64,000 nucleotides of DNA. Origin: Xestospongia muta. Taxonomy: Eukaryota; Porifera; Demospongiae; Haplosclerida; Petrosiidae. Shown here in pieces: positions 11,366 to 23,577 of this stretch. The notes beneath the pieces are model-generated. The model did no database searches. It saw nothing but the letters and a program-made list of their open reading frames with translations, and was not told the origin of the DNA. Numbering within the stretch: position 1 is the first letter of the stretch; each line of letters opens with the position of its first letter. The translations under genes were made by a program, and so were the position numbers. The stretch covers positions 377,001 through 441,000 of the forward strand of contig OY848924.1 in NCBI GenBank assembly GCA_963693285.1, in the 5' to 3' direction.

Positions 11366-13578
11366 ATTTCAAGACTTGATATAAAGTTTTGATGTGTTCC
11401 TACAGAATAACTTCTCCAAATAAAAGTCTGAAGGTTAAAAGTGTCTTAGTTCTAAACATTGTACTATTATAAAGTATATTTTTCTTTAGCAATAACAACA
11501 ATTGCATGATGTATTTTGTACTTTCTCTTTACTGATATAATTCACTGTAAACAGTATCACAAGACAATAAACATGTCTTAAGAAGAGATTCTCTTAATAA
11601 TTAGTAATGGTACTGAAAACCCAGCTAGTAATGGCTTGTATTTGCTTTTTCCTTCTTTCTCACAAATCTTTGTTACCAGCAGCCTCAAAATTAAAATGTA
11701 CGAACATTTACTTTGTGCATTTTTACCATGACAGACTCATTACTTTTGCAAAAATGAACCTCTCTGTATATTAAAAATGTGATGATTATTAACACACAAA
11801 ATAAATTAAACCCAATCTATATCATCATCATCCCTCCTCAAATACCTTCGCTGCCAGAGAAAAAAATCTGAAGACATACATGTACAACCTTTGGAAACTA
11901 CAATAAACATAACATACTGTCCCGATAGATTTCCTATCATAGCTACTATGAGTGAAATTATGATAACAAATAAAGCAAGTTGTGATAAATGTGCTTTCCC
12001 TCAAGTACATTATAAAAACAAATGATGTATTAAGTCTCAGATAGAGTATATAAAAATACACATAACTTATTAGATGTAAACATCACACACTCTTATCTAT
12101 GAGGGAATGTACACCAATCATACTGTTCATAGTGTTAGTTTGTTTCTTATAATAATTTTACTCATTGTAGCTGTGATAATTATAATAGCCATCAGTGAAA
12201 GGTCAATACATATTTAATGTGATATTTCAAGTACTTCTTAGCTGGTATACATGAATGTTCTTTTTCTCATCTATTTCTATTAATTCTTGCCCATCACCAC
12301 AAAGTGCTATAATGTTTATTATTATACTGTCTAATTACTACATTGTATGTACTTAGGTCTGATATATTTGGTAACTATGTAATGTGTTCATCTTATGACA
12401 CTTACAACATCTCTAAGTTGAATGTATTGGAAATACACTTAGCAATATCAACAATCCCTAGGGCTATGCCCTCATAATTATTGATTCTGTTTTGTGAATG
12501 TCCAATTATACTAAGAATACATGCATACGGAGGGTTTGTCTCATGTAGTGTTAGACTAGATTTAATGATAAATATGGCTTTGATCTCTAGTCCGTCCAGG
12601 ATAATTGTAAATTTTAGTATTTATAACATAACTTCTATATACCTAGCTTCTAACTTAGTCATTGATCTTATTTATCTTCATACTGCTCTAGATATTACAA
12701 TTTGTAGCAGCTATTCAGCTCAAACAAGCATCTTTTGAATACCAGTGGATACAGCACTTACCACTGAGAGTTATCACCTTCAATCTCTAAAGTTTGACTG
12801 TATAAGACTATATAAGCTATCACTTCATGCATATTAGGTAATATCACATGATGGCAGTTCAGTAACTAATTCTACAAGTATATTACTTACCAATTTCTTT
12901 TGATTACAAATGTACCACAAATTCAACAAGACCCAAAGTCTACACAAAGATCAATCAGTGTTTCTTATTAAGTCTGAAGTGACATCAGTCATGGTAGACA
13001 ACCTGACTATATACAAACAAATTTTATCTGAAAGTTACGCTATATATAATTATAGATATGTGGGTGATGTTACTTACAGCCAACTAGATGCTTGAAAGTG
13101 TTCACCTGACAGAATCTCTATTGAGTACACTCCTACAATTTAATAATAATTAAAATAGCTACAGCTTACACTGTAGTAATACTATACATACTTTTTATAC
13201 CACATGTTAGTGAGTGTAAGTCACACACTGAAAAGCTATAGTAGTTCAACTGATTTGCTTAAAGGAAATTACAACAAAATAGTTTATGGCCGTATTTGCT
13301 ATAATTTATTAGGTATAAAATTAATGATTATATTAGGAGGTTAGTATCCTGATCAAAAAGTAAAGACTTCTTATCAAATTTCTAAAGATATATATACCAA
13401 TATATAATAATATTATATAATAAATAATATTAATTATATTACATGACATATGGATATTAATAATAGATATTAAATAGAGAAGGGACAAAATAATATACAA
13501 CTGAACTAACAAGATATAGTTAGTATTTAAGACTGTATGATGTCATTATGTCATAATGACTGTAACTATTTATAGTAA

Positions 13579-13665
13579 CTACTTGTCTATTTTTAGTAAC
13601 TTGGTTCAGTTAATATTGTGGTGTACTGCTGTCGCAGGTTTAACAAAAGTATCACAGTCTAATAT
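13579..13665 (-). pseudogene. Fossil of the CLIP-type (gene D) last exon, copy 1
   Basis: The minus strand reads VKPATAV..., then KLLKIDK and a stop, matching the end of gene D (VKPEKAT... KLLKIDK). An in-frame TGA replaces a Cys codon. Flanking 3' sequence also matches DNA beyond the gene D stop, so this came with a block duplication. Confidence 0.75.
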
Positions 13666-13757
13666 ACATATAATAAGGATGATGTGGTCAATGTATTAGA
13701 TAGAGACAGAAAATGTTTAAAGTTGTAGCATGTTATGCCTTAATTGACCAATCAGAC

Positions 13758-16490
13758 CACACAACTATAGTTCTTAACTGTACAGTTACACACACAATTA
13801 TTAAGCAGGTGTCAATGAATGTAATATATTATCCATGACATCCCTAAATAAAGCTGAAGTTCTTTACTGTGACTATTTATTGAGTGGCCTATAATTCAGT
13901 AAGCAGCCATATCTACATTGCTGCTGGTACTAATGTCTATAGATATGCATTATTATAGATATATTGTATTAATGTGATAAATAATGTACAGATATTATGT
14001 TTATACTTTGTTTTCTATTATACTGATAAATTAGTTCAGCTAATATTTATTTATAATGTTGTAAATTGTAACACAAAATTAAAAAATAATGTAAAAAATG
14101 AAGGTGAACTCAGGACAATAAGTATATTTCATTTGTGTTCTTAGTTCATGGAGAGTACTGTGAATATACATCAGGTCTGGTTAAAATATGTATGAAAATA
14201 TAACTCATTAAATAACCAGACATTGCAATTCAATGTCAGTTAGTGTGAGAGCATAAATGTAGCAAGTCAAATGACATTTTATTCTTAAGCTTAGCTTACA
14301 AGAGAGTTGTAATGAGAATGAACTAAGTATCAATGCATTACAAATCATTATTGAGTGGTTACTATATCTAAATAACTCACTGTTACTATGGATACCTGTG
14401 GTGTTTATGGTATAATCAGTATCAGATTATATAATGAGTGTCAAAAGAGCTAATATAACAACTTCATGTCTACTCACATTATAACTGTTACAATTTTAAA
14501 TAAATAGTTCTGTAGATAATTATAATCTTGTGAATGAATCAACAAATAGATTTTATTAGAAGAACTATATATTTAAAACTATATAGCTATGGAATTATTA
14601 AATTGGCTTTTCCTACAAACAGTTTACAATTACATATGGAATCTACTATAAACACAACAGGTAAATAATAAACATAAATTCCATAGTACATTAGTTAAAA
14701 AAAAACCAATCAAGCAAAGTGATATATTATAAACACCCACTATGTAGGTATGTGCTGTTGGTATTTTATCAGTTTTGCATGACTTGTTATAATGTTTTAT
14801 ATACATTACTATTACAATAATATAATTATATTAGAGTAAGATAGTTATTTAAAAATGAAGTTAATTGAAACAAAGAATATTGACCAAAACACAACAATAT
14901 TATTATAGAAATCAGAGTATTGAAATAGTAAAGGACTCTGAATATAAACTGTATGAAGGTAGAGATGATAGTATAACATTCTGAGAATCCCTACATAAGT
15001 AGCTAACATTTATGAATAAAGATAATAAAGTATAAGTGTAATACACAGTACATGTAGTAATAATATAGAATCTCCATATTGGCTAGGTGGAACAAGTCTT
15101 AGTGAAGCCCCAACTAGAGTAGTTAAGGTATTGAAAAGTTTATTGATCATATTTATGGCCCTTTGGGCTATGGGTGGTGTTTTCACTATGAGGATTGGCA
15201 CCCATTTTAATTAATCCCCACATTGAGTGAAGTTGTTGGGCCTAATATACAATTATAGATCTATTTGTTCCTCAACAAAGTGAGAGACTGTTATAAAGTG
15301 TCATGACTCACAAAACCTTATAACAACCTCAGACTCTCCCTCAGAATGCCTTCCATTTCATAATAATAGCTACTTAGTAAGGATTTTCAGAATGTCATGC
15401 TATATTATCACTATTCCTAGCTTCTTGGCATTGCCACCCCTACATTTAATTAAACAAATAAAGTAATGTTCTTAACAGTAGGTCTTTTTTGGACTGATTA
15501 ACTATTATGGAAGATTCATCTGAATGTTAGTCAACTTTTCTCTTGCCTAATGTATTTGTAATGGACTATCATCACTCTATTGTTAACTGACTCATGAAAG
15601 TGCATGATATTTTCCTTCTACAACTCAAATGAAGTATGATGGTAACTGATGGACTTCAACAAAAAGTAACTAGATATATCTTAATGGTGATGGCTGTGGC
15701 ATCATAGTAGCTAATGAAAGTTGTTTACAAACATATAACTACACTAAAAAACATGCACATGTAAATATTTCCTTAACTAATTTATCATTGTGTAAGAGTA
15801 CTTAACTCAAAAAACTCTTGAACTGACACTGAAATTCATGACTGAACTTGTGCCAGCAGTGGGTTAATCATTCACACAATGACCCACACTAACCGCAGTT
15901 TACAGTGATAACTTAAAACTAAGTTAGTCATTGAATAAGTATTTTCAATAATAATATAGCAAATACTTGCATTATCCATTAATTCTGTGCATTCCCTCAT
16001 ACATTGAGTGAGCCCTAATTGTAAACTGCTGGCAGCTATATGATACAATGAGCACATGGTTAACACTCTGAACCACACCCACATTATTGATATCAAAAAC
16101 CATTCACTCACCTAATAACTTGAAAGTGTATACTTAATATGCAAAGTACCAAGTTTGAAATGTTAGTTCCTTTGATCATTACTAAAGTAGGTAGTAGCCA
16201 TTATTGTATAAATATATTCATAAAATGCAGTAAGATCCTTCTTATATAGCTCATGTATAATATATTGGACTAAAAATTTTTGATTGATGTGAATCACTCA
16301 AATTTTACCAAAAAACACTCTAAATTATATCAAAGAATTATAAATGGTAATATAAATAACTATGTCAAAAAGGGGGAACTATTATCTGGTGATATAAAAA
16401 CTTCAGCTTAAAAACTGTTGCAGTCTCTAATACACTTGTTAATATAAAATATTGTAATTATAAAAACATAACAAATTATATAAAATCAAT
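13758..16490. other. Intergenic region with partial block duplication
   Basis: No gene seen. About 15470-16490 (continuing into the last exon of B2) is similar to 24280-25061 and, more weakly, to 50300-51080, so it is the conserved 3' flank of the B/C gene family. The remainder is AT-rich DNA without recognisable signals. Confidence 0.5.
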
Positions 16491-17606
16491 TCAAGGTGGT
16501 GTAGCTTCAGATAAACTTTTGACCCAGCTTTTTAGGCCAGTTAGTTGAACATGATCTTCAGGAGGTACTGTTATTATAGCACTCTCAGTAACATTGAGTA
16601 CTTCAGACACTGCAGACATTAGGTTCTCAGCATTGACTGTCAACAGTTGAGTGGCTTCTTGATCTTCTTTTGTGTCTATGTAAAAATGAATGACTTTAGA
16701 TTACTACCTATCACTTAACAATAATTATTATAGTCAATTATGTTAATGATTACCTCTTCCTTTTTGTCTGCTATTCTCTACTGAAACATTTATCTTAAGT
16801 TGATGAGCAATGGTTTCAATTGCTACATGACTTTGTTCCAAAGTCTATAAGATTTAAATTAAAATTTTAAATAATGTATCATACAACAAAAATAGGTGAA
16901 CACAACATGCAAGAGTAAAAGTTTCCTTCTTTGTGGCTATAGGTCATAAAGACTGTACTTGATGAGAAAAATTGTTCATTATAGTATCTTGTATATCATG
17001 ATGGAATGCCACACAAACTATATATTATGTTCAATTCAAATTTAATTTCCTATCATTTTTAAGTAATAGTCAACAAACTATCATAATCTCTAGTTACTAG
17101 ATAAATAATGTTTTACAAACTTTGTTAATTTGTTCATCTCTACAAAAAGTAGCAACTTTTTTAGCCATTTTGATGACTTCTTTGCTCTCCCTTGTAATAA
17201 GGGTAGCTGTTGTTATGAAATCCTCTTTGGATGTCACCTCATCAACTTCATTCCTAAGTAAATTAATGATACCACAACACATCAGTGAATTAAGTATAAA
17301 GTCAATAAAGTAACATGTTGTACTGAGTGTTAAATGTTTATATTCTAATGAATAGGAAAGGAGTATATGTAACTATACACTATTGTAATTTGTAGTTGAT
17401 ATCACAATAAGCTTATCCCTTTATTAAGTAACAACAATTAATTCATTACATGAAAATACAAAGTTCGTTCTCTATGATACAAATATATACCTGGCAAACT
17501 TTGACATTTTCATCATCAGTCTGGCCATTCGTTTAGTAGCTACTATCATATCATTATCTTTCTCCTCCCATTGTTTAGCTTGTTTATGAAGACAATGAGC
17601 AGCATA
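16491..17606 (-). CDS. B2 vinculin/alpha-catenin-type tail (four exons)
   Basis: Four exons encode about 175 residues. Recognisable blocks are [35 protein letters not shown], then ITRESKEVIKMAKKVA, HQLKINVS and VNAENLMSAVSEVLN. They follow the order of the vinculin tail (CLHDEATKW; NDIIAAAKRMA; LMAEMSRLVRG; TQLKI; HNAQNLMQSV). In vinculin and alpha-catenin this helical bundle binds F-actin. No vinculin head or talin-binding domain is present. Exon sizes match gene C (116, 133, about 90 and 164-185 nt). Confidence 0.85.
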
Positions 17607-20600
17607 CTAAAAAGATAAAGGTATTTTGATAGTTTTTAAAATAGCTCTTACTCCAATAGGATTAGATGATTGTAATGGAGGAGATTCTTGTTCCATTTCA
17701 TCATCAACATGTATCTCCACTAGAAAAGGAAAAAATTGATGATTAATCTAAAATTTGGTTAGAACTTATACCTTTCTTTTCAGTAGGTTTTGGTACAATT
17801 AGAGGAGGAGAATTAAAAGTACTTATCAATTGACCTTGAGTGATGACAAAGAACATTTTTATAAATAATAAAAATCATTTTACCAGTCTGATGATGAGAA
17901 GACAGATATTCATTCTGAATTTCTGGTCTTGTTAAGAATTGATATATCTCATCAGCTACTGCTTTGTTTTCTACAGGTCTCTCTTCTACAACAGTAATAA
18001 TTGTTTGCCAACAAACCAGCCGAGTTTTCTTATCCATCCAGACCTGAAGGACTTCAGATAGTTTTGTGGTATGATCATATGACTCATTGTACTCTGCAGA
18101 CTTTATATCACCATAAGGCACTTCAAGTTGTTCACCAAAAGTATTCCATTTATACTTAATTGGATGAAGTAACATCATTAGGTGACGCTTCTTTGGTTGC
18201 TTACCTAATGAAGAAAAATACTTTCCCATAATATTACATAATGTTAAAGTACAATGTCTAAAAAAACTTTCATTTTACACTTAAAAGACTCACATAACAA
18301 GTCGTTTGGAATCTTTAGTTTACATGAAGATTTTGTACTATAAGAAGAAGGGTTACTGGCAATAGGAGGAGTACTAGTAGAAGATTGATTATCAACAGAA
18401 CTAGGAGTATTAGCAGTTGACGTAGGAGCAGGTATATCTACATAATAATATATATTATTAATTTGGCCTTGTAAAGTCATTCATTACTTATTAAATTATG
18501 TATATATTAATTAAAAAGGCTTTAATTGTCTCATTTCCATACCTTTGATTTGTTTCAAATCATAACTAGCAATCACTAAACTTGTCTCTTCTCTCATTCC
18601 TTTAAAAGTGAGCTCAAGGTCAGTAACCTCTTCATCATCTTTAAGAAAGGCTTTAAACTTTAAATAAGGCAGGACAGTATCAGGTTGACATTTATCAACT
18701 ACTTTCTTAGAGACCTTTAAAAGAGTAAATATAACAAAGTAATGACATCAACAAATACTTTACTTGAAATGGATAAATCATTGGTTTGATCTCATAGTAC
18801 TCATTAGTAATTGTCACTTTATTGACCAAAGAATCAAAGAAAAAAGAGACTGGTTCTATTCTCTTCCAATTTTCAAAACAAGCCTCAGTCATTACTCTCT
18901 AACAAACACAAGAACATATTATGAATGACATTAATATCTTTTAAACTTCCAATGACAAGAACTATTTAATCTTTTCATTATTTTACAAATATACCTTTAA
19001 GAAAGGTCCAAGATTCTTTGTGACTACTGCTCGTATTTCCCAACAAGATTTCATCATCTGCTTGACAAAAACTGTCACTACATAGCTGCAAGATGGTTGT
19101 CGAAATAGAACACTCTTTATTTTTTGCAACGTTTTCTTAATATAAACTACAGCAACTGGAAAGAAATCACAGAGTCTAACAACCCCAGAGTTGTCATAAG
19201 GTCTAAACTCTTGTGCATCAGTGGGCAATAACTCAAATTTATAAGGTGGTGGACCTTTAGCTTTTATAAAGGCTAACTGTTCACATTCATCTTGTGATGT
19301 CAGTTCAACATTATGTTGAAGATAAAGCTCAATAGGTTTTGAAAATTTTCCAGTTGTTTCAATTTTATAGAAACAGCTTACAATCTCAACATCTGGAGGT
19401 AGAATGATATCTGTTTCCACTGGTGCAACAACCTTAACTTCAGTTTTAACTTCTTCTTTCTTCTCTACTGCTGATGGTGGAATAACTAACATGACTCCAT
19501 GATCTCTTTTCTCAAAGACCTGCTCTTCTTCAAAATTTTCAATATTCCACTTAGACACATCTTCCAAAACTAGATAACAACAAATAAAGGTATGTGTGAG
19601 TGTGTAGTGTTGTTGATCTTTATCCCACCTCGTTTTGGATTTTATTATGAATTATAATGACTAGTACAACATTAACACAACTATATTACTAACTCACATT
19701 ATACACTATATATCCTGTACTAGTATGATATAGACTTAATACTATGTAGTACATACAACCATATTTATACACAATACACACTGACCTTGTTACAAATATT
19801 AGGATCACCATTAAATTGTAATAATAATTGCACTATCATAATATGACCGTTTCTTGAGGCCCAATGTAGAGCTGTCTGCTGATACTATAGAAATTAAATC
19901 ATAAGTTACATTGACTAGTATACATTATATATATTCTGTACTAGTATGATATAGACTTAATACTGTGTAGTACATACAACAATATCTATACACAATACAC
20001 ACTGACGTTGTTACAAATGTTGGGATCAGCATTATATTTTAAGAGTAACTGGACTATTTCAGTGTGACCATTTCTTGAGGCATGGTGTAGAGCTGTCCAT
20101 TGATCCTGTAGAGATTAATTATTATAGGTTACAATGACTAGTACAACATTAACATCAATTATATTACTAACTCACATTATACATTATATATCCTGTACTA
20201 GTATGATATAGACTTAATAATGTGTAGTACATACAACAATGTCTATATACAATATACACTGACTTTAGGACAAATATTGAGATCAGCTTTATATTGTAAG
20301 AGTAACTGGACTATCACAGTGTGACCATTTCTTGAGGCATGATATAGAGCTGTCTCCTGATCCTACAGAAATTAATTATAATACGGTACATTGACTAGTA
20401 CAACATTAACATCAATTATATCACTAACTCACATTATATACAATATATCCTGTACTAGTATGATATAGACTTAATACTATGTAGAATATACAACAATATC
20501 TATACACAATATACACTGACCTTGTTACAAATATTGGGATCAGCATTATACTTTAAGAGTAATTGGACTATCTCAGTATAACCATTTGTTGAGGCATGAT

Positions 20601-21583
20601 ATAGAGCTGTCTGCTGATTCTAAAGGAAGTATTATAGGTTACATTAACTAGTACAATATTAATATCATTACTCAATATAAGATATTCTAATATTTATTCT
20701 GATAGAGAGATGTGTCACATATAATATTCAATCAATTGTTTTATTGACGAGTCATCATTTTATTGTAAGTTAAAGCATTTCATTTCACTAAACAGTGGAA
20801 TTACGTTCACAATTAATAATACAACAAAACATTACTAGTTTGTGATGATATTAATTATTAAACTGTTTTCAGTAACAAGTATATGTACTAAGTACTAGTA
20901 TTCTTACTAATTTTATTGAATGATTATTATATCAGAAACAAAGTTATTATTTAAAACTAACCTTGTCTTTATAATTCACATTTGCTCCATTCTTAAGAGC
21001 TGACATCACTCCCTCTAGGTCTCTATCTTTAGCAGCATTGTTAAGAGGTAAATCATAGCTCTGAAATAGTAATATACAGATTATAATACATACATAACTT
21101 TCAATGGAGGATGTCTCTTCTAGGGTTAAACCAAAGATTAAATAAGGTATGGATATTAATAACATAATTTTAATTAATATTAATTATCAGTTGATTAATT
21201 GACTACTTCAACTTCGTTTATGTTTATAATACATTGATAACTTACAATAGAGTTAGTGTGTCTCTAAGAATACATATCCAATAAGCTATAAATAGTAATA
21301 ACTTAATTTTCTTAGGAATAATTCCACATTCTCCTACTTTGCTTTGTCAGCTTTGCTCTAATCTACTAATAATATGCAGTGGACAATTGTCTATCTTTAG
21401 ACTACTGGACCCTATACATTGTTATATACTATAAGTAATCCCACTAATGTACACTTTATAGAAGGGATAACTTTGTGTCCATTGATAAAAATGATATAAA
21501 ATGATTGGACTACATTATATAGTACATATACTATACAAACTCACATGATTCCTTTTATCAGAGGAGATTTGTATATCAGCCAT
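16491..21583 (-). CDS. Gene B2: ANK-ZU5-UPA-DEATH-vinculin-tail protein
   Basis: Exons in transcript order: 21545-21583 (MADIQISSDKRNH), 20962-21060, ANK exons 20521-20619, 20264-20362, 20007-20105 and 19786-19884, ZU5 18995-19569, UPA 18764-18898 and 18543-18714, linker 18294-18437, DEATH 17884-18204, linkers 17772-17834 and 17652-17719, vinculin-tail 17491-17606, 17121-17253, 16754-16844 and 16491-16675 (stop TGA). Phases agree from ZU5 to the stop. The ANK part ends in phase 0 while the ZU5 exon expects one leading base. The linker exon that solves this in gene C is nearly deleted here (trace at 19629-19655). Either a cryptic acceptor (for example CTAAG before TGGAAT, which restores frame) is used or the gene is broken at that point. 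Predicted about 840 residues. The protein would be a cytoplasmic adaptor linking ANK-bound partners and DEATH contacts to F-actin; this role is inferred. Confidence 0.7.
17884..18204 (-). CDS. B2 DEATH domain exon
   Basis: One exon encodes a helical death fold (LLHPIKYKWNTFGEQL ... KLSEVLQVWMD ... CWQTIITVVEE). The pattern of an early W, 'L..VL..W' and 'W..I...V' is typical of DEATH domains. It sits after ZU5-UPA, as in ankyrins, UNC5 and PIDD. Homotypic binding is the known family role. Confidence 0.8.
18543..18898 (-). CDS. B2 UPA-like region (two exons)
   Basis: Exons 18764-18898 and 18543-18714 follow ZU5 directly and precede DEATH. Beta-strand-rich stretches such as VSFFFDSLVNKVTI and LELTFKGM fit a UPA domain by position and character; sequence similarity to known UPA is weak by eye. 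Both exons align in phase with gene C. Confidence 0.6.
18995..19569 (-). CDS. B2 ZU5 domain exon
   Basis: About 191 residues. Near the start [12 protein letters not shown] matches the ZU5 opening (a Gly then LxIPxGA-like), followed by [18 protein letters not shown] and FSKPIELYLQHNVEL, which match ZU5 core strands. ZU5 domains in ankyrins bind spectrin and in UNC5/PIDD are followed by UPA and DEATH, as here. Nearly identical to gene C (54050-54612) in its first 110 residues, then more divergent. Confidence 0.85.
19629..19655 (-). pseudogene. Trace of the deleted ANK/linker exon of B2
   Basis: The minus strand reads the equivalent of the last few codons (NPK) of the 184-nt gene C exon at 54677-54860, followed by GTGGGA at the donor position. 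The other approximately 160 nt of that exon and its acceptor are absent. Confidence 0.55.
19786..20619 (-). repeat. B2 tandem ANK exon-intron array (four units)
   Basis: Four 99-nt ANK exons start at 20521, 20264, 20007 and 19786, spaced 257, 257 and 221 bp. The introns between them are near-identical as well (CTGTACTAGTATGATATAG and an ACAATACACACTGAC motif before each donor). Each exon is one 33-residue phase-0 ANK repeat ([12 protein letters not shown] ... VQLLLQY.AD.NIC). Confidence 0.9.
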
Positions 21584-23577
21584 ACTTCAAGACTTGATAT
21601 GAAGTTCTGATATGTCTTCCTACAAAATAACTTTTCCAAATAAAATATTAAAGGCTTAAAGGTGTCTTATTCTAAAAATGGTACTACATTACAAAGTGTA
21701 CTTCTTCTTCAGTAATAACAACAATTGTTTGTATTGTTGTACTTGCTTTACTGTAACTCACAGTAAACACAATGTTGTGGTACTGAAGCCCAGCTAAGTA
21801 ATGGCTTGTCTCTACTTTTGTCTTCTTTCTCACAAATCTTTGTTACCATCACCTTAATATTAAAATGTATAAACATTTACTTTGTGCATTTTTACTATGA
21901 CAGATTTGTTACTTTTGTGAAAATTAACCTCTTGTCTAAATTAAAAATGCGTTGATGATTTATTCACAAATACATTAAACTCAATCTATACAATATTCCT
22001 CAATTTGAAAAATCCTTAAATACCTTCACTGCCAGAGAAAAAAAATCTGAAAACATAGATGTACAACCTTTGGAAATTACAATAAACATAACATACTGTC
22101 CTAATAGATTTCCTGTCACAGCTACTATGAGTGAAATTATGATAACAAATGAAGCAAAGTAGTGATAAGTGTCGCTTCCCTTAAATACATTATAAAAACA
22201 AATGATGTATTAAGTCTAATATAAAAGTATATAAAAATACACACTACTCATTAGATGTAAACATCACACACTCTTATCTATGAGGGGATGTACACCAATC
22301 ATACTGTTCATAGTGTTGGTTGTTTTGTTATCATAATTTTACTCATTGTAGCTGTGATAATTATAGTAGCCATCTGTGAAAGGTCAGTACACATAATACA
22401 ATATTTCTAGTACTTCTTAGCTGGTATACATGAACGTTCTTTTTCTCATCTATTTCTATTAATTCTCTAACTTAGTCATTGATCTTATTTATCTTCATAC
22501 TGCTCTAGACATTACAATTTGTAGCAGCTACTCAACTTTTATTGAGCTCAAACAAGCATCTTTTGAATACCAGTGGATACAGCCCTTACCACTGAGAGTT
22601 ATCACATTCAATCTCTAAATATTGACTGTATAAGACTATATAAGCTATCACTTCATGCATATTATGTAATATCACATGATGGCAGTTCAGTAACTAATTC
22701 TACAAGTATATTACTTACCGATTTCTTTGACAAATGTACCACAAATTCAACAAGACCCAAAGTCTACACAAAGATCAATCAGTGTTTCTTATTAAGTCCA
22801 AGTGACATCAGTCATGGTAGACAACCTGACTATATACAAACAAATTTTATCTGAAAGTTTGCTATATATAATTATAGATATGTGGGTGGTATTACGTATA
22901 GCCAACCAGATGCTTGAAAGTGTTCACCTGACAGAATCTCTATTGAGTACACTCCTACAATTTAATAATAATTAAAATACCTACAGTTTACACTGTAGTA
23001 ATACTACACATACCTTTTATACCACATGTTAGTGAGTGTAAGTCACACACTGAAAAGCTATTGTAGTTCAACTGATTCGCTTAAAGGAAATTACAACAAA
23101 ATAGTTTATGGCCATATTTGCTATAATTAGGTATAAAATTAATGATTATATTAGGGGGTTAGTATCCTGATCAAAAAGTAAAGACTTCTTATCAGATTTC
23201 TAAAGATATATATAACAATATATATAATAATATTATATAATAAATAATATTAATTATATTACATGACATATGGATATTAATAATAGATATTAAATAGAGA
23301 AGGGACAAAATAATATACAATTGAACTAACAAGATACAGTTAGTATTTAAGACTGTATGATGTCATTATATCATAATGACTGTAACTATTTATAGTAACT
23401 ACTTGTCTATTTTTAGTAACTTGGTTCAGTTAATATTGTGGTGTACTGCTGTCGCAGGTTTAACAAAAGTATCACAGTTCAATATACATATAATAAGGAT
23501 GATGTGGTCAATGTATTTGATAGAGACAGAAAATGGTTAAAGTTGTACCATGTTATGCCTTAATTGACCAATCAGAT
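20935..23577. repeat. Block duplication: B2 5' end and upstream DNA (matches 10841-13757)
   Basis: Colinear with 10841-13757 and carries the same CLIP fossil. Between the B2 start (21583) and 23398 no other gene is visible. The identical order of B-type start and CLIP fossil in both blocks shows that a single segment was duplicated. Confidence 0.8.
23399..23485 (-). pseudogene. Fossil of the CLIP-type (gene D) last exon, copy 2
   Basis: Near-identical to 13579-13665, with the same premature TGA and the same KLLKIDK-stop ending. The shared disabling mutation shows it decayed before the B1/B2 blocks were copied. Confidence 0.75.

Larger units (their letters stand above)
10841..13757. repeat. 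Block duplication: B1 5' end plus upstream DNA (matches 20935-23577)
   Basis: Colinear with 20935-23577. It contains the two B1 exons, their upstream intergenic DNA and the CLIP last-exon fossil. A sub-block at 12820-13255 has a third copy at about 49870-50285. No active gene seen between 11366 and 13578. Confidence 0.75.

Noticed and set aside
12910..13095. A 61-codon plus-strand ORF repeated at 49954-50139
   Set aside because: The third copy near 22735 is frameshifted, most differences between the two open copies change the amino acid, and there is no domain; best explained as duplicated intergenic DNA.
18995..19567. Treating the B2 ZU5 exon as a separate gene starting MEDVSKW
   Set aside because: The first codon is TTG, preceded by an acceptor, and the exon matches an internal exon of gene C.
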